From Bacteroidota bacterium (lineage in GTDB: Bacteria > Bacteroidota > Bacteroidia > Bacteroidales > Tannerellaceae), in the NCBI GenBank assembly GCA_023429375.1, contig JAEYVY010000011.1:62001-126000 (forward strand): a stretch of DNA of 64,000 nucleotides, given 5' to 3'. This document shows, one piece after another, positions 52,797-61,995 of the stretch; within the stretch, counting starts at the first letter, position 1, and each line of letters opens with the position of its first letter. The position numbers and the translations under genes were made by a program. The notes under the pieces are model-generated. The model was given only the letters and a program-made list of their open reading frames with translations. It ran no database searches and was not told where the DNA came from.

Positions 52797-52832
52797 TCTC
52801 ATAACTCAACTAACTAAAAAACAGAATATCAT

Positions 52833-53222
52833 ATGAATAAGGCAGTAGAATTGCTAAGAGAATGTAAAATTTTCTTTCTGGCAACCAATGAACAAGATCA
52901 GCCTAGAGTAAGACCGTTTGGCGCAGTTGCCGAAATCAACGGTAAACTTTACATCGCGACAAGCAACAACAAAAAATGCTTTGCACAGATGATCGACAAT
53001 CCGAAAGTGGAAATAGCAGCCATGCTAAATGAGGAAGAATGGATTAGAATTACCGGAATTGTGAAACAAGATACGTCGGTCGAATCAAAAGCGGAATTCC
53101 TAAAACAATCACCTATCCCTGGTTATTCGGCAGATGATAACATCTTTGAAATCCTCTATTTTGAGAAAGGCTTCGTGGAGATTATTTCATATTCAAAAGC
53201 CCCGGAACATTTCGAAATATAA
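52833..53222 (+). CDS. Pyridoxamine 5'-phosphate oxidase-like flavin-binding protein
   Basis: A 129-residue split-barrel protein of the PNPOx-like family, which binds FMN or F420-like cofactors. The opening CKIFFLATNEQDQPRVRPFG (11-30) is the flavin-phosphate strand pair, followed by LYIATSNNKKCFAQM and WIRITGIVK. Proteins of this small group are often general flavin reductases; a specific substrate is unknown, and true PNP oxidase activity is doubtful given the size. It is monocistronic with a good promoter and a terminator. Confidence 0.85.
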   Translation: MNKAVELLRECKIFFLATNEQDQPRVRPFGAVAEINGKLYIATSNNKKCFAQMIDNPKVEIAAMLNEEEWIRITGIVKQDTSVESKAEFLKQSPIPGYSADDNIFEILYFEKGFVEIISYSKAPEHFEI

Positions 53223-53239
53223 CAAGCTAAATTTTAACA

Positions 53240-53274
53240 ACATACCATTCCTTGTTTTTTTGGGGATGGTATGT
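53240..53274 (+). terminator. Terminator of the PNPOx-like gene
   Basis: A 12-bp stem with one G-U pair (53240-53251 with 53263-53274, ACATACCATTCC/GGGATGGTATGT), followed by TTATTTTCT. Confidence 0.65.
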
Positions 53275-53357
53275 TTATTTTCTCCCTTCATCGTACCCTT
53301 TATCTATCATTTTATTGCTATCTTCGTTAGCAATTTTAATTCATTAAAATCTAGTAC

Positions 53358-54239
53358 ATGAAACCATTATCTTTAATAATTTGTTTGTTCATTAGTTTGT
53401 TCTTTAATCCAATCATGGCACAAGACAGTCCTATACTTTTATTTCCGGATGGTGCACCGGGTGAAAGCACTAAATTTATTGAAAAAGCAGACACGGAAGG
53501 TGGGCATACAGGTGGAAAACCTGTCTTGCGCATAACGGGAGTTTGCGAACCAACCATTACTATTTATCATCCTGCAAAAGAGATTGCCAACGGATCGGCT
53601 ATGGTTGTTTGCCCTGGCGGCGGTTATAATATACTTGCCTATGATTTGGAAGGCGATGAAATCTGTCAATGGCTTAATGAACTGGGGATTACTGCAGTAC
53701 TTCTAAAATACAGAGTGCCACGCAGAGAGGGACTTCAGAAACATGAAGCAGCCCTTCAGGATGTTCAACGTGCCATCAGCTATGTGCGTTCAAAAGCGGA
53801 GGAATTAGGTATAAATGATGACCGCATCGGTGTTATGGGCTTTTCTGCCGGCGCTCATCTGGCGGCAACGGTAAGCAATAACTTTGCACAGAAAACGTAT
53901 CCACAGATCGATAGCTCTGACCGGTTTAGTTGCCGTCCGGACTTTTGCCTTTTAGTTTATCCTGCTTATCTGAGTGGTGAAGAGTTTAAGGTTGCTCCGG
54001 AAGTTCAGCCTAATCAGGCAACACCACCAACCATGATTGTACAAACTGAAGATGATAAATCTCATATCAACAGCAGCCTATTTTATTATTACGCATTGAA
54101 AGAAGCAGAGGTTCCAGCTCGCATGCATCTATACAGCAAGGGTGGACATGGCTACGGATTAAGAGACACAGGTGCTGCCGTAAATGAATGGCCGAGAAGA
54201 GCCGAAGATTGGTTCCGTGAGTTAGGCATTTTAGAGTAA
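53358..54239 (+). CDS. Exported alpha/beta hydrolase, carbohydrate esterase-like
   Basis: A 293-residue exported esterase (signal peptide ending PIMAQ). The hormone-sensitive-lipase-like oxyanion motif CPGGGY (85-90), nucleophile GFSAGAH (Ser163), acid in TEDDKSH (Asp232 or Asp233) and His264 in GGHGYG form the triad. It resembles secreted esterases that deacetylate or deferuloylate plant glycans and are often annotated xylanase-like. It stands alone between the PNPOx-like gene and the RND operon, not in a polysaccharide locus, so the substrate is open. Confidence 0.82.
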   Translation: MKPLSLIICLFISLFFNPIMAQDSPILLFPDGAPGESTKFIEKADTEGGHTGGKPVLRITGVCEPTITIYHPAKEIANGSAMVVCPGGGYNILAYDLEGDEICQWLNELGITAVLLKYRVPRREGLQKHEAALQDVQRAISYVRSKAEELGINDDRIGVMGFSAGAHLAATVSNNFAQKTYPQIDSSDRFSCRPDFCLLVYPAYLSGEEFKVAPEVQPNQATPPTMIVQTEDDKSHINSSLFYYYALKEAEVPARMHLYSKGGHGYGLRDTGAAVNEWPRRAEDWFRELGILE

Positions 54240-54265
54240 GTCATTCTTGATAATACTGCAGATGT

Positions 54266-54288
54266 AGACAATATTTTTATATTTGTCT
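54266..54288 (+). promoter_or_regulatory. Promoter with inverted repeat upstream of the RND operon
   Basis: TATATTTG (54278-54285) fits the -7 box and lies inside an inverted repeat AGACAATAT/ATATTTGTCT (54266-54274 with 54279-54288). A second box, TATCTTTG, is at 54324-54331, nearer the start codon. The repeat may be an operator. Confidence 0.45.
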
Positions 54289-54323
54289 CGTTTTTGTATA
54301 TATAAATAGTGTACGCCCTTGTT

Positions 54324-54331
54324 TATCTTTG
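54324..54331 (+). promoter_or_regulatory. Second predicted -7 box of the RND operon
   Basis: TATCTTTG fits TAnnTTTG, 36 bases before the ATG at 54367. Confidence 0.5.
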
Positions 54332-54366
54332 GTTTGAAAGGCAGAGAGACTCCGAAATTTAACTGT

Positions 54367-55530
54367 ATGAGTAAAAAGAAAAAGTGTATCATCCCCGGAT
54401 TAGTATTTATTTGTATTTTATCATTTTCATCTTGTAAACAAAAAGAACCTGAATACCCGATAGTCGAAGTTGAGTCTGTAACTACAGAGGACATTGAGAT
54501 ATACGGTAGGTATGTAGGGCTTATACGTGCTTCGCGCAACGTTGAAATACATGCCAGAGTTGAAGGTTTCTTGGAAAAGATGACTTTTAGTGAGGGGAAA
54601 AAGGTAGAAGAAAATGAACCGTTATTTTACATCAATAACGAAACCTACAAGGCCAAAGTAGAAAAGGCTAAAGCCCAGTTAAAAAAAGAAGAAGCGCAAC
54701 AAGCCAAGGCACAGCGCGACGTTGAGCGGTTACGCCCCTTGTATGCCCAGAATGCAGCCAGTCTGCTAGACCTGGATAATGCTGAAGCAGCCCTCAATAT
54801 GGCGAATGCTAATGTAGCGATGAGTAAAGCCGATTTAAAACAGGCAAACTTGGAATTAAGTTACACGGTTGTACGTTCGCCCTTGTCGGGCTATATCAGC
54901 GAACGATATGTTGACATAGGTACTTTGGTAGGCAAGTCAAACTCCTCTCTATTGGCCACCGTCGTTAAACGAGATACGGTTTTGGTCGATTTCAAAATGA
55001 CCGCACTCGATTACCTCAGATCTCAACAGAGGAATGTACATCTTGGCGAATTGGATACAACCCGTTCATGGCAGCCGACCATCACGATTACGCTGGCAGA
55101 CAATACAGTATACAAAGAAAAAGGGATTGTCGATTTTGCTGCACCACAGGTTGACCCTAAAACCGGCACCTTCGGAGTTAGAGCAGATATGCCTAACCCG
55201 AATCAAGAATTACTGCCCGGTCAGTTTACGCAAGTCAGGCTGCTACTGGATGTACTCGAAGATGCAATCGTAGTACCTCGCAAAGCCATATCTATTGAAA
55301 AAGGCGGATCGTTTATCTTCGTCATACGCCCCGACAGCATTGTAGAAAAACGCTATATTGAGACTGCCGACGAACAAAACAATAAGATTGTAATTACGCG
55401 CGGCTTATCGCCCAACGAAAGTATCGTGACTGAAGGCTATCATAAGCTGACACACGGGCAGCGTGCCATTCCGGTTAGGAAATCTGAAAAGAATGCCGTT
55501 TCTGAACCTGTAGAAAAGGAGGATAGATGA
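54367..55530 (+). CDS. RND efflux periplasmic adaptor lipoprotein (MexA/AcrA type)
   Basis: A 387-residue membrane fusion protein, predicted lipoprotein (FSSC, Cys23). The order of domains is normal: lipoyl half (VEIHARVEGFLEKM), alpha-helical hairpin rich in Lys/Ala/Glu (about 90-170), second lipoyl half (SYTVVRSPLSGYIS), beta barrel and membrane-proximal domain. I used the ATG at 54367; the earlier start adds residues in front of the signal and overlaps the promoter region. It bridges the pump 1047-residue protein and the outer membrane channel. Its stop overlaps the pump gene's start (ATGA). Confidence 0.92.
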   Translation: MSKKKKCIIPGLVFICILSFSSCKQKEPEYPIVEVESVTTEDIEIYGRYVGLIRASRNVEIHARVEGFLEKMTFSEGKKVEENEPLFYINNETYKAKVEKAKAQLKKEEAQQAKAQRDVERLRPLYAQNAASLLDLDNAEAALNMANANVAMSKADLKQANLELSYTVVRSPLSGYISERYVDIGTLVGKSNSSLLATVVKRDTVLVDFKMTALDYLRSQQRNVHLGELDTTRSWQPTITITLADNTVYKEKGIVDFAAPQVDPKTGTFGVRADMPNPNQELLPGQFTQVRLLLDVLEDAIVVPRKAISIEKGGSFIFVIRPDSIVEKRYIETADEQNNKIVITRGLSPNESIVTEGYHKLTHGQRAIPVRKSEKNAVSEPVEKEDR

Positions 55531-58500
55531 AGCCGGGATTTTTTATAGACAGACCTATCTTTTCGACTGTTCTTTCCTTACTGATCGTTATCCTTGGTAT
55601 AATAGGTTTAACTATTATGCCTACCGAACAGTATCCTCCTATCACACCTCCGGTTGTCAATATCAGTGCCTCCTACCCTGGAGCTAATGCAACAAGTGTT
55701 TCACAGGCTGTGGCTACTCCTATCGAGCAGCAATTGAACGGAACTCCCGGTATGTTGTATATGCAATCGAGCAGCAGTAACTCCGGAGGGCTATCCATTT
55801 CGGTAACTTTCGATGTGGATGTTAACCCGGATTTGGCCGCCGTAGAAGTGCAAAACCGGATAAAACTGGCCGAATCACGATTGCCGGCTGAAGTGATACA
55901 GAATGGTATCTCGGTCGAAAAACAAGCCGCGAATCAATTACTTACAATAGCCTTGGTATCCGACGATCCGAAATACGATGAAATCTATTTGAGCAATTAT
56001 GCAACCATCAATATATTGGATGTATTGCGTCGTTTACCCGGTGTTGGACGTGTGTCCAATGTGGGTAGCCGCTATTACGGCATGCAGATTTGGGTGTATC
56101 CGGACCGGCTTGCCAGCTTTGGGCTTACGGTGAAAGATTTGCAAGATGCACTTAAGGATCAGAACAGGGAATCAGCAGCCGGTGAATTAGGAAAGCAACC
56201 GATCATTGATGTAGACGTTTCTATTCCTATCACCACACAAGGCCGATTGTCTACCGTCAAAGAGTTTGAAGAAATAGTCCTGAAAGCCAACACGAACGGT
56301 TCATTTATCCGAATGAAGGATGTGGCCCGCGTGTCGCTCGAAGCTTCTTCTTATAGTACAGAGAGCGGATTGGACGGGAAATACGCTACCATCATGAGCA
56401 TTTACATGCTCCCCGGTGCCAATGCCATGGAAGTGGGCGAGCAAGTGAAAGACGCCATGAAAACTATCGAGAAAGATTTTCCTGTGGGTATCGATTACCT
56501 GATTCCGTTTGATATGACTGAATATATCGGAGAATCGATCAACGAGGTATACAAAACTCTTTTCGAAGCGTTATTGCTGGTTCTCATCGTAGTCTACCTA
56601 TCTCTTCAGAATTGGCGTGCGGCACTCATTCCGATGACCGCTGTCCCTATCTCGCTGATCGGGACATTCAGTTTTATGTTGGTTATGGGATTCTCCTTAA
56701 ACATGCTTACGCTACTCGGTTTGGTACTTGCTATTGGTATTGTGGTTGATGATGCCATCGTGGTGGTCGAGAATGTGGAACGCATCATGGAAGAAAAAGG
56801 TGTAGATGCAAAAAAGGCCACACATCAGGCCATGGAAGAATTAGCCGGTGCATTGATTGCTACATCGCTGGTGTTGGCGGCTGTGTTTATACCTGTCAGT
56901 TTCCTTCCGGGAATTACAGGAGCACTCTACAAGCAATTTGCGATAACAATCGTCGTATCTGTACTCATATCGACAGTGGTTGCTCTTACACTGAGCCCGG
57001 CCATGTGTGCCATCTTACTCCGCCCAACCAAGAAGAAAAAGCACATTGTATTTCGCAAAATCAATGCTTGGCTGAATATTGGCAACAAGAAATACGGCAA
57101 GTTTTTACTCCGTTCGATTAACCACCCTCGTCGCTTGATGGCTGGCTTTGGCATGCTCTTGGTATGCATATTCGTATTGAACCGGATGATTGCAACCAGT
57201 TTCATACCGCAGGAAGACCAAGGCTATTTCACCGTCGAACTTGAAATGCCTGAAGGATCTACATTAGAGCGTATACGGGCGGTTACCGACCGGGCTATTG
57301 CCTATCTGAATAGCCACGAAGCTATCGAATACGTACAGAATCTAACCGGTTCGAGTCCTCGTGTCGGCACGAACCAATCCCGCTCGACACTAACGGTCAT
57401 CTTACACCCCATAAATAAGAGAAGTAAAGGGGTTGAAGAGGTGATACACGACGTTCAAAAAGAATTTTATCATTATCCGGAAACAAAAGTATTTATCAAC
57501 AGGCCTCCTGCTATACCGGGTTTGGGATCGGCCGGTGGTGTGGAAATGAAACTGCAAGCCCGTTCGAATGCAACATGGGACGATTTAGTGGCTGCAGCGG
57601 ATACATTCATGTATTACGCCAAACAATCAAAGGAAATTGCTTCTGTTTCTTCTGCCTTGCAGCCGGAAATACCTCAACTCTATTTTGATGTGGACAGAGA
57701 TCAGGCCAAGCTGCTCGGCGTGCCTGTTTCGGATATTTTCTCGACCATGAAAGCTTATCTTGGGTCGGTTTATGTCAACGACTTCAATATGTTCAATCGT
57801 ATTTACAGGGTTTATATTCAGGCTGATCAATCGTTCAGGGCAGATGCTTCAGACATCAACCTGTTCTTTGTCCGTGGAAAAGACAACGAAATGATTCCCC
57901 TAACTGCTTTAGGCAAGACTAGCTATACAACCGGACCGGGAAATATCAGCCGTTTCAACATGTATGCTTCTGCCTCTATGCAGGTGACTCCGGCAAAGGG
58001 TCACAGCTCGGGCGAGACGATGAAGCGTATCGAAAGAATTGTCAAAGACCATCTTCCTGAGAATATTGGTGTTGCATGGAGTGGTTTATCCTTTCAAGAA
58101 CAAAAAGCAAGCGGACAGACCTGGATGATTCTGGCTCTTGTATTCCTTTTTGTATTCTTATTCCTTGCAGCTCTTTATGAAAGCTGGACTATTCCGGGAG
58201 CCGTCATCCTATCCTTGCCGGTTGCTGCATTCGGAGCTTATCTGGGTATATTGGTCGTAGGTCTTGAAAACGACATTTATTTTCAGATCGGTCTAGTCAC
58301 CCTAATCGGGTTGGCAGCTAAAAATGCCATCTTGATTGTTGAATTTGCGAAGATACAGGTCGATGCCGGAGTTCAACCTCTTTTTGCTGCTCTCCAAGCA
58401 GCCAAGCTGCGTTTCCGCCCTATCTTGATGACTTCTCTGGCATTCGTTTTGGGGATGCTACCCTTAGTCTTGGCAACTGGCTCAGGCTCGGAAAGCAGAC

Positions 58501-58670
58501 ACTCTATCGGGACAGGGGTTTTCTTTGGTATGATTGCCGCCGTTACATTGGGTATCGTATTCGTACCGTTCTTTTTTGTGATGATTTATAAATTCAAAGA
58601 GAAATTCAGATTACCTGAACTGAAATTCCCCCGTATTCTTAAACACATAAGTAAAGACAAAAATGAATAA
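55527..58670 (+). CDS. RND efflux pump inner membrane subunit (HAE1/AcrB type)
   Basis: A 1047-residue proton-driven pump of the HAE1 family. The N terminus MKPGFFIDRPIFSTVLSLLI is typical; Asp408-Asp409 in VVDDAIVVVENV form the proton relay in helix 4, and AAKNAILIVEFA in the second half carries the relay lysine and its neighbours. Twelve helices and two large periplasmic loops are as expected. It probably expels hydrophobic toxicants such as bile salts or drugs. It overlaps both neighbours, so the three genes are translated together. Confidence 0.95.
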   Translation: MKPGFFIDRPIFSTVLSLLIVILGIIGLTIMPTEQYPPITPPVVNISASYPGANATSVSQAVATPIEQQLNGTPGMLYMQSSSSNSGGLSISVTFDVDVNPDLAAVEVQNRIKLAESRLPAEVIQNGISVEKQAANQLLTIALVSDDPKYDEIYLSNYATINILDVLRRLPGVGRVSNVGSRYYGMQIWVYPDRLASFGLTVKDLQDALKDQNRESAAGELGKQPIIDVDVSIPITTQGRLSTVKEFEEIVLKANTNGSFIRMKDVARVSLEASSYSTESGLDGKYATIMSIYMLPGANAMEVGEQVKDAMKTIEKDFPVGIDYLIPFDMTEYIGESINEVYKTLFEALLLVLIVVYLSLQNWRAALIPMTAVPISLIGTFSFMLVMGFSLNMLTLLGLVLAIGIVVDDAIVVVENVERIMEEKGVDAKKATHQAMEELAGALIATSLVLAAVFIPVSFLPGITGALYKQFAITIVVSVLISTVVALTLSPAMCAILLRPTKKKKHIVFRKINAWLNIGNKKYGKFLLRSINHPRRLMAGFGMLLVCIFVLNRMIATSFIPQEDQGYFTVELEMPEGSTLERIRAVTDRAIAYLNSHEAIEYVQNLTGSSPRVGTNQSRSTLTVILHPINKRSKGVEEVIHDVQKEFYHYPETKVFINRPPAIPGLGSAGGVEMKLQARSNATWDDLVAAADTFMYYAKQSKEIASVSSALQPEIPQLYFDVDRDQAKLLGVPVSDIFSTMKAYLGSVYVNDFNMFNRIYRVYIQADQSFRADASDINLFFVRGKDNEMIPLTALGKTSYTTGPGNISRFNMYASASMQVTPAKGHSSGETMKRIERIVKDHLPENIGVAWSGLSFQEQKASGQTWMILALVFLFVFLFLAALYESWTIPGAVILSLPVAAFGAYLGILVVGLENDIYFQIGLVTLIGLAAKNAILIVEFAKIQVDAGVQPLFAALQAAKLRFRPILMTSLAFVLGMLPLVLATGSGSESRHSIGTGVFFGMIAAVTLGIVFVPFFFVMIYKFKEKFRLPELKFPRILKHISKDKNE

Positions 58671-60045
58671 GATAAAACCTATATATATAGCAACCGCTTT
58701 CCTTGCTCTCATCATATTAGGGGGATGCAAGGTCGGACATAAATATGTGCGTCCCGTAGCAGAGGATATGCCGGAAGTATTCTACGACTTAAAAGAGGGT
58801 TCGGTGACCGACATGGGCTGGAGCACTATTTATCAAGATGCCGTGCTTCAAAACCTTATCAACGAGGCGCTCGAACATAACAAAGATATGATGGTGGCCA
58901 CAGCTCGTATAAAGGAAATGGTGGCCAGAAAACGTATCAGCTTTGCTGGCCTCTTCCCTGAGCTTGGAATGGAAATAGCCGGTCAAAAAGAGTTTCTGAA
59001 CTATGGAGGGGACTCTGAAAAGTACTCGCCTGAAGTCAGAGCTAATTTGGGAATAAGCTGGGAACTAGACATCTGGGGCAAGTTAAGATGGGAAAACGAA
59101 GCCGGTGTTGCAGCCTATATGCAATCGGTAGAGGCCCGGCGTGCACTCCAACTGACCATCATTGCCGAAGTCGCACAGAACTACTTCGAGCTCCGTACAT
59201 TAGATAAAGAGCTGGAGATTATCCATCAGACATTGGAGGCTAGAAAAGAAGGGGTGAACTTCGCTAAACTTCGATACGAAGGCGGGCTCACGTCCGAAAT
59301 TCCCTATCGTCAGAGTTTGGTTGAGCTTGCACGAACAGAAGCCATGATTCCCGATTTAGAAAAGAACATCATGCTTAAAGAAAACGACTTGTTTATCTTG
59401 ACCGGTCATTTCCCTTCCGAAATCATGAAACGGGGCGAAAGCATCAAAAAACAACATATCCCGGCCACCTTACCAATCGACTTGCCGTCAGACGTATTAA
59501 AGCGGCGTCCGGATGTTATTCAGGCAGAGCAAAAACTGATTGAAGCAAATGCAAAAGTGGGAGTTGCCTATACGCAGATGTTTCCTTCTTTGAAACTGAC
59601 CGGAAGGCTAGGCGGTGAGAATTCTGAATTGACTGATTTCTTGAAGAGTCCGACATGGTATATCGCCGGAGGTCTTACAGGGCCTATATTCAATATGGGG
59701 AAAAATAAAGCTAGCCATAAAGCAGCCCAAGCTGTTTATGAACAAGAATTATATACCTATGAAAAGAAGATTCTAGACGTTTTCAAAGAGGTAAATAATG
59801 CAATTGTCAATTATAAGAAGAATAAAGAAGCCAGAAAATCATCTGAAGCGCTTTACAATTCCGCAAAGAGTTATCAGGAGCTAGCCATGTTGCAATACGT
59901 AAATGGGCTGGTAAGCTATCTGGACGTATTAGACGCACAACGTCAATTATTCTCTGCAGAAATTGCGTTGAACAAAGCCAACCTGAACGAGTTGGTCTCG
60001 GCCGTTACTCTGTATAAAGCTTTGGGCGGCGGATTAGAAAAATAA
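58663..60045 (+). CDS. Outer membrane efflux channel (TolC/NodT family lipoprotein)
   Basis: A 460-residue lipoprotein (LGGC, Cys22) of the TolC-like NodT family, the exit duct of the tripartite pump. It shows two internally similar halves with long helices (for example RALQLTIIAEVAQNYFELRT) and family motifs LPIDLPSDVLKRRPDVIQAE and YVNGLVSYLDVLDAQRQL. Its start overlaps the pump gene by 8 bases. It ends 4 bases before the convergent rhaM gene. Confidence 0.93.
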   Translation: MNKIKPIYIATAFLALIILGGCKVGHKYVRPVAEDMPEVFYDLKEGSVTDMGWSTIYQDAVLQNLINEALEHNKDMMVATARIKEMVARKRISFAGLFPELGMEIAGQKEFLNYGGDSEKYSPEVRANLGISWELDIWGKLRWENEAGVAAYMQSVEARRALQLTIIAEVAQNYFELRTLDKELEIIHQTLEARKEGVNFAKLRYEGGLTSEIPYRQSLVELARTEAMIPDLEKNIMLKENDLFILTGHFPSEIMKRGESIKKQHIPATLPIDLPSDVLKRRPDVIQAEQKLIEANAKVGVAYTQMFPSLKLTGRLGGENSELTDFLKSPTWYIAGGLTGPIFNMGKNKASHKAAQAVYEQELYTYEKKILDVFKEVNNAIVNYKKNKEARKSSEALYNSAKSYQELAMLQYVNGLVSYLDVLDAQRQLFSAEIALNKANLNELVSAVTLYKALGGGLEK

Positions 60046-60049
60046 ACGA

Positions 60050-60439
60050 TTAGGGCTCATATAAATGAAAAATACGATCCATCAGTTGCCATTTCTCTGA
60101 AGAGGTAGCTGTTGGATCGGCTTTTTGAAAGATTGACATGTATTCCTCCCATTCACTTTGACGAGGGAGTGTGGCCAACTTCTCAAAAGCAGTATCCCAT
60201 TCGAAATCTAAAGGTGTTTCGACAATCATAAACAAAGTGGTTCCCAGCAGATATATTTCCATCTCCAGGATGCCGACAGAGCGGATACCTTCAACAATTT
60301 CCGGCCAATGATGTTCAGCACTATGCCTTTTCACATACTCACGAATCAACTCAGGCGCATCTTTCAACTCCAAAGTCTGACAATACCGTTTTACCGGAAC
60401 AGCATGTCTTTTCTGAACATACCCCTTCTTCTTTTCCAT
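60050..60439 (-). CDS. rhaM: L-rhamnose mutarotase
   Basis: A 129-residue protein of the RhaM family (old DUF718), which interconverts the alpha and beta anomers of L-rhamnose so that RhaA can use it; L-fucose mutarotase activity is the near alternative. Family signature: REYVKRHSAEHHWPEI (33-48) with Tyr35 and His39 in the place of the active-site residues, then VGILEMEIYLLG and LPRQSEWEEYM. It sits 40 kb from the rhamnose operon, alone, with its own promoter (minus-strand TATATTTG, 60504-60497). The N-terminal 15 residues are rather basic and not conserved. Confidence 0.85.
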   Translation of the reverse strand: MEKKKGYVQKRHAVPVKRYCQTLELKDAPELIREYVKRHSAEHHWPEIVEGIRSVGILEMEIYLLGTTLFMIVETPLDFEWDTAFEKLATLPRQSEWEEYMSIFQKADPTATSSEKWQLMDRIFHLYEP

Positions 60440-60496
60440 CTGTATATCTTTTAAAGGTAATTCGAAACTAATCTAATTCTCATTTGATTATATAAG

Positions 60497-60504
60497 CAAA
60501 TATA
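60497..60504 (-). promoter_or_regulatory. Predicted -7 box of rhaM
   Basis: Minus-strand TATATTTG fits TAnnTTTG, with a leader of about 53 bases. Confidence 0.5.
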
Positions 60505-60561
60505 AGCTTTAAAATGAATTGCATTTCTCAAGGCTATAGACTATTTACATCTGACGCGCAA

Positions 60562-61101
60562 TCATAGAACGAACTCGTATAATCGAAACCATTTCAAATG
60601 GGCATAGGGTAAGCCTAAATCGACCGTCTCTATATAGCGAAATCCTAATTGTTCATATAGCGCTATCGCTGGTGTATTATGGATGGAGACGTCTAATCGG
60701 ATGGCTTTCACAGGTAACGAGTGGGCAAATTCCTTTGCAAACTCTAATAATGAACGGGCAATTCCCTGTTTCATAAATTGCGGATGTACCACAAGCGTAT
60801 GAACTATCAGGGCTTCGTTTATCTCGGCATCAACGCTCCACTTGGCTTGATGATAGGCTTTTTCCGGCCTGTGATTCAAAACAATACTGCCGGCTATCAC
60901 TCCTTTTTTTCGTAAAACAAACAAACGTCCTTGGGCTATCCCCTCCTCGGCCGTTTGACGAACGGGATAAACGCCCTTTAGCCAGCCAGGGTAGTTAATT
61001 GTCTGCGTGAGATAATCAATTAAGGTATCATAAAGTCTTTCTAACTCATCGATATCACTCGTTCTTCCAATTTCAATTTGGTTTTTACTCGTTCTTTCCA
61101 T
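60562..61101 (-). CDS. GNAT family N-acetyltransferase
   Basis: A 179-residue acetyltransferase of the GNAT superfamily. The acetyl-CoA signature is TLVVHPQFMKQGIARSLLEF (about 102-121), within the V-x-P-x-x-x-x-x-G-I-A pattern; the C-terminal strand has HNTPAIALYEQLGFRY, normal for the fold. The acceptor, whether amino acid, peptide or small amine, cannot be told. It is monocistronic; two 14-base direct repeats lie upstream (61205-61238). Confidence 0.85.
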   Translation of the reverse strand: MERTSKNQIEIGRTSDIDELERLYDTLIDYLTQTINYPGWLKGVYPVRQTAEEGIAQGRLFVLRKKGVIAGSIVLNHRPEKAYHQAKWSVDAEINEALIVHTLVVHPQFMKQGIARSLLEFAKEFAHSLPVKAIRLDVSIHNTPAIALYEQLGFRYIETVDLGLPYAHLKWFRLYEFVL

Positions 61102-61204
61102 TATTCAATAATTTACTTTCATCGTTCTATTGAGCAGTGTATAATCAAAATTCTAAAAAACGAAGAAACTCAGATTCAATAATGAGCGTAAAGATAAACG
61201 GAAT

Positions 61205-61238
61205 AAATCAAATGTAAACTATTGAAATCGAATGTAAA
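61205..61238. repeat. Tandem 14-bp direct repeat with 20-bp period
   Basis: AAATCAAATGTAAA and AAATCGAATGTAAA (one mismatch) begin at 61205 and 61225. A spacing of 20 bp is about two helical turns, as for a regulator binding side by side. Confidence 0.6.
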
Positions 61239-61353
61239 TCAGCCCCAATCCCAGATAATTTATCAAACTATCTCCAGTCATCTCTGATGAGAATATAAAA
61301 GGGGGAAGCTAACTATTCTTATCAGTTTTTATCTGGCGTAATACTAAATTCAC

Positions 61354-61361
61354 TATCTTTG
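61354..61361 (+). promoter_or_regulatory. Predicted -7 box of ssrA (tmRNA)
   Basis: TATCTTTG fits TAnnTTTG. It would give a precursor with about 90 extra 5' bases, to be removed by RNase P. Confidence 0.5.
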
Positions 61362-61456
61362 CTTCGGAAATTCTGCGATTCTGAATTACCGTCAACAGGC
61401 TTTAGAGTAAGCGATACAGGCAATGAAGAATTCATACGAATTTCGTACAACCATTT

Positions 61457-61854
61457 GGGGCTGACCGGTTTTGACAGCGGGTAGAAGTGGTTTGTAAGCA
61501 TGTAGTGCGTGGTTGGCTTGCACTTAAATCTCAGACAACGAACAATTAACTGGCGAAAATAATTACGCTTACGCTGCTTAATCGAAGTACAGTAGATTTC
61601 AAGCTTAATCCCTGCAACAGTTGCGGGGACGTTACATCACCCGGATGCTGTGGTTCCGAAGCGGTCCGATCAGGTGGTGCAGAAATATCGGAAATAGTTT
61701 AGCGGACGCCTCGTACGCTAAGCGAAACTTTAGAGGATAAGGGTTGAGTTGGTGGCTTTGGTCTTGCTCTTCCCCGACAATTTAGGCAAAGATAAACATG
61801 TAGAAAGCAAATTAATTCCTCGTTTGGACGAGAGTTCGAATCTCTCCAGCTCCA
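61457..61854 (+). ncRNA. ssrA: tmRNA (transfer-messenger RNA)
   Basis: Rescues stalled ribosomes: it acts as alanyl-tRNA and then as mRNA for a degradation tag. The 5' end GGGGCTGACCGG and 3' end CAGCTCC pair as the tRNA-like acceptor stem; GAGAGTTCGAATCTCTC is the T arm. The tag frame at 61552-61581 reads GENNYAYAA then TAA, with the resume Ala or Gly codon at its front. The discriminator A is at 61854, and the next bases are CAC, so the CCA end is not encoded and must be added. A terminator follows. Confidence 0.93.
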
Positions 61855-61857
61855 CAC

Positions 61858-61888
61858 AAAAAAGGTAGTCGAATAGGCTACCTTTTTT
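61858..61888 (+). terminator. Terminator of ssrA
   Basis: An 11-bp stem including A-U pairs (AAAAAAGGTAG with CTACCTTTTTT, 61858-61868 with 61878-61888) and a 9-base loop. Confidence 0.85.
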
Positions 61889-61950
61889 GTGTTTTTACGG
61901 TCATGAATTTTATGACGCCATTCTTGCTCGAAATATCAAACGAACTATAC

Positions 61951-61958
61951 TATATTTG
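61951..61958 (+). promoter_or_regulatory. Predicted -7 box of the alpha/beta hydrolase gene
   Basis: TATATTTG fits TAnnTTTG, 37 bases before the ATG at 61996. Confidence 0.55.
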
Positions 61959-61995
61959 CGTAAGAAGTTCAACGGTTGTATAAATATTCCTTCCC

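Larger units (their letters stand above)
52493..52832. other. Divergent intergenic region with AT-rich inverted and tandem repeats
   Basis: No gene is seen. The region holds the DUF4831 promoter (52528-52535), the repeat cluster at 52644-52713 and the PNPOx-like promoter (52769-52796). Confidence 0.6.
61102..61456. other. Intergenic region between the acetyltransferase gene and ssrA
   Basis: No gene is seen. The region holds two direct repeats (61205-61218, 61225-61238) 20 bases apart, and a -7 box for ssrA at 61354-61361. Confidence 0.55.

Noticed and set aside
61423..61464. 13-codon reading frame running into the tmRNA start
   Set aside because: No conservation evidence, and it overlaps the structured RNA.
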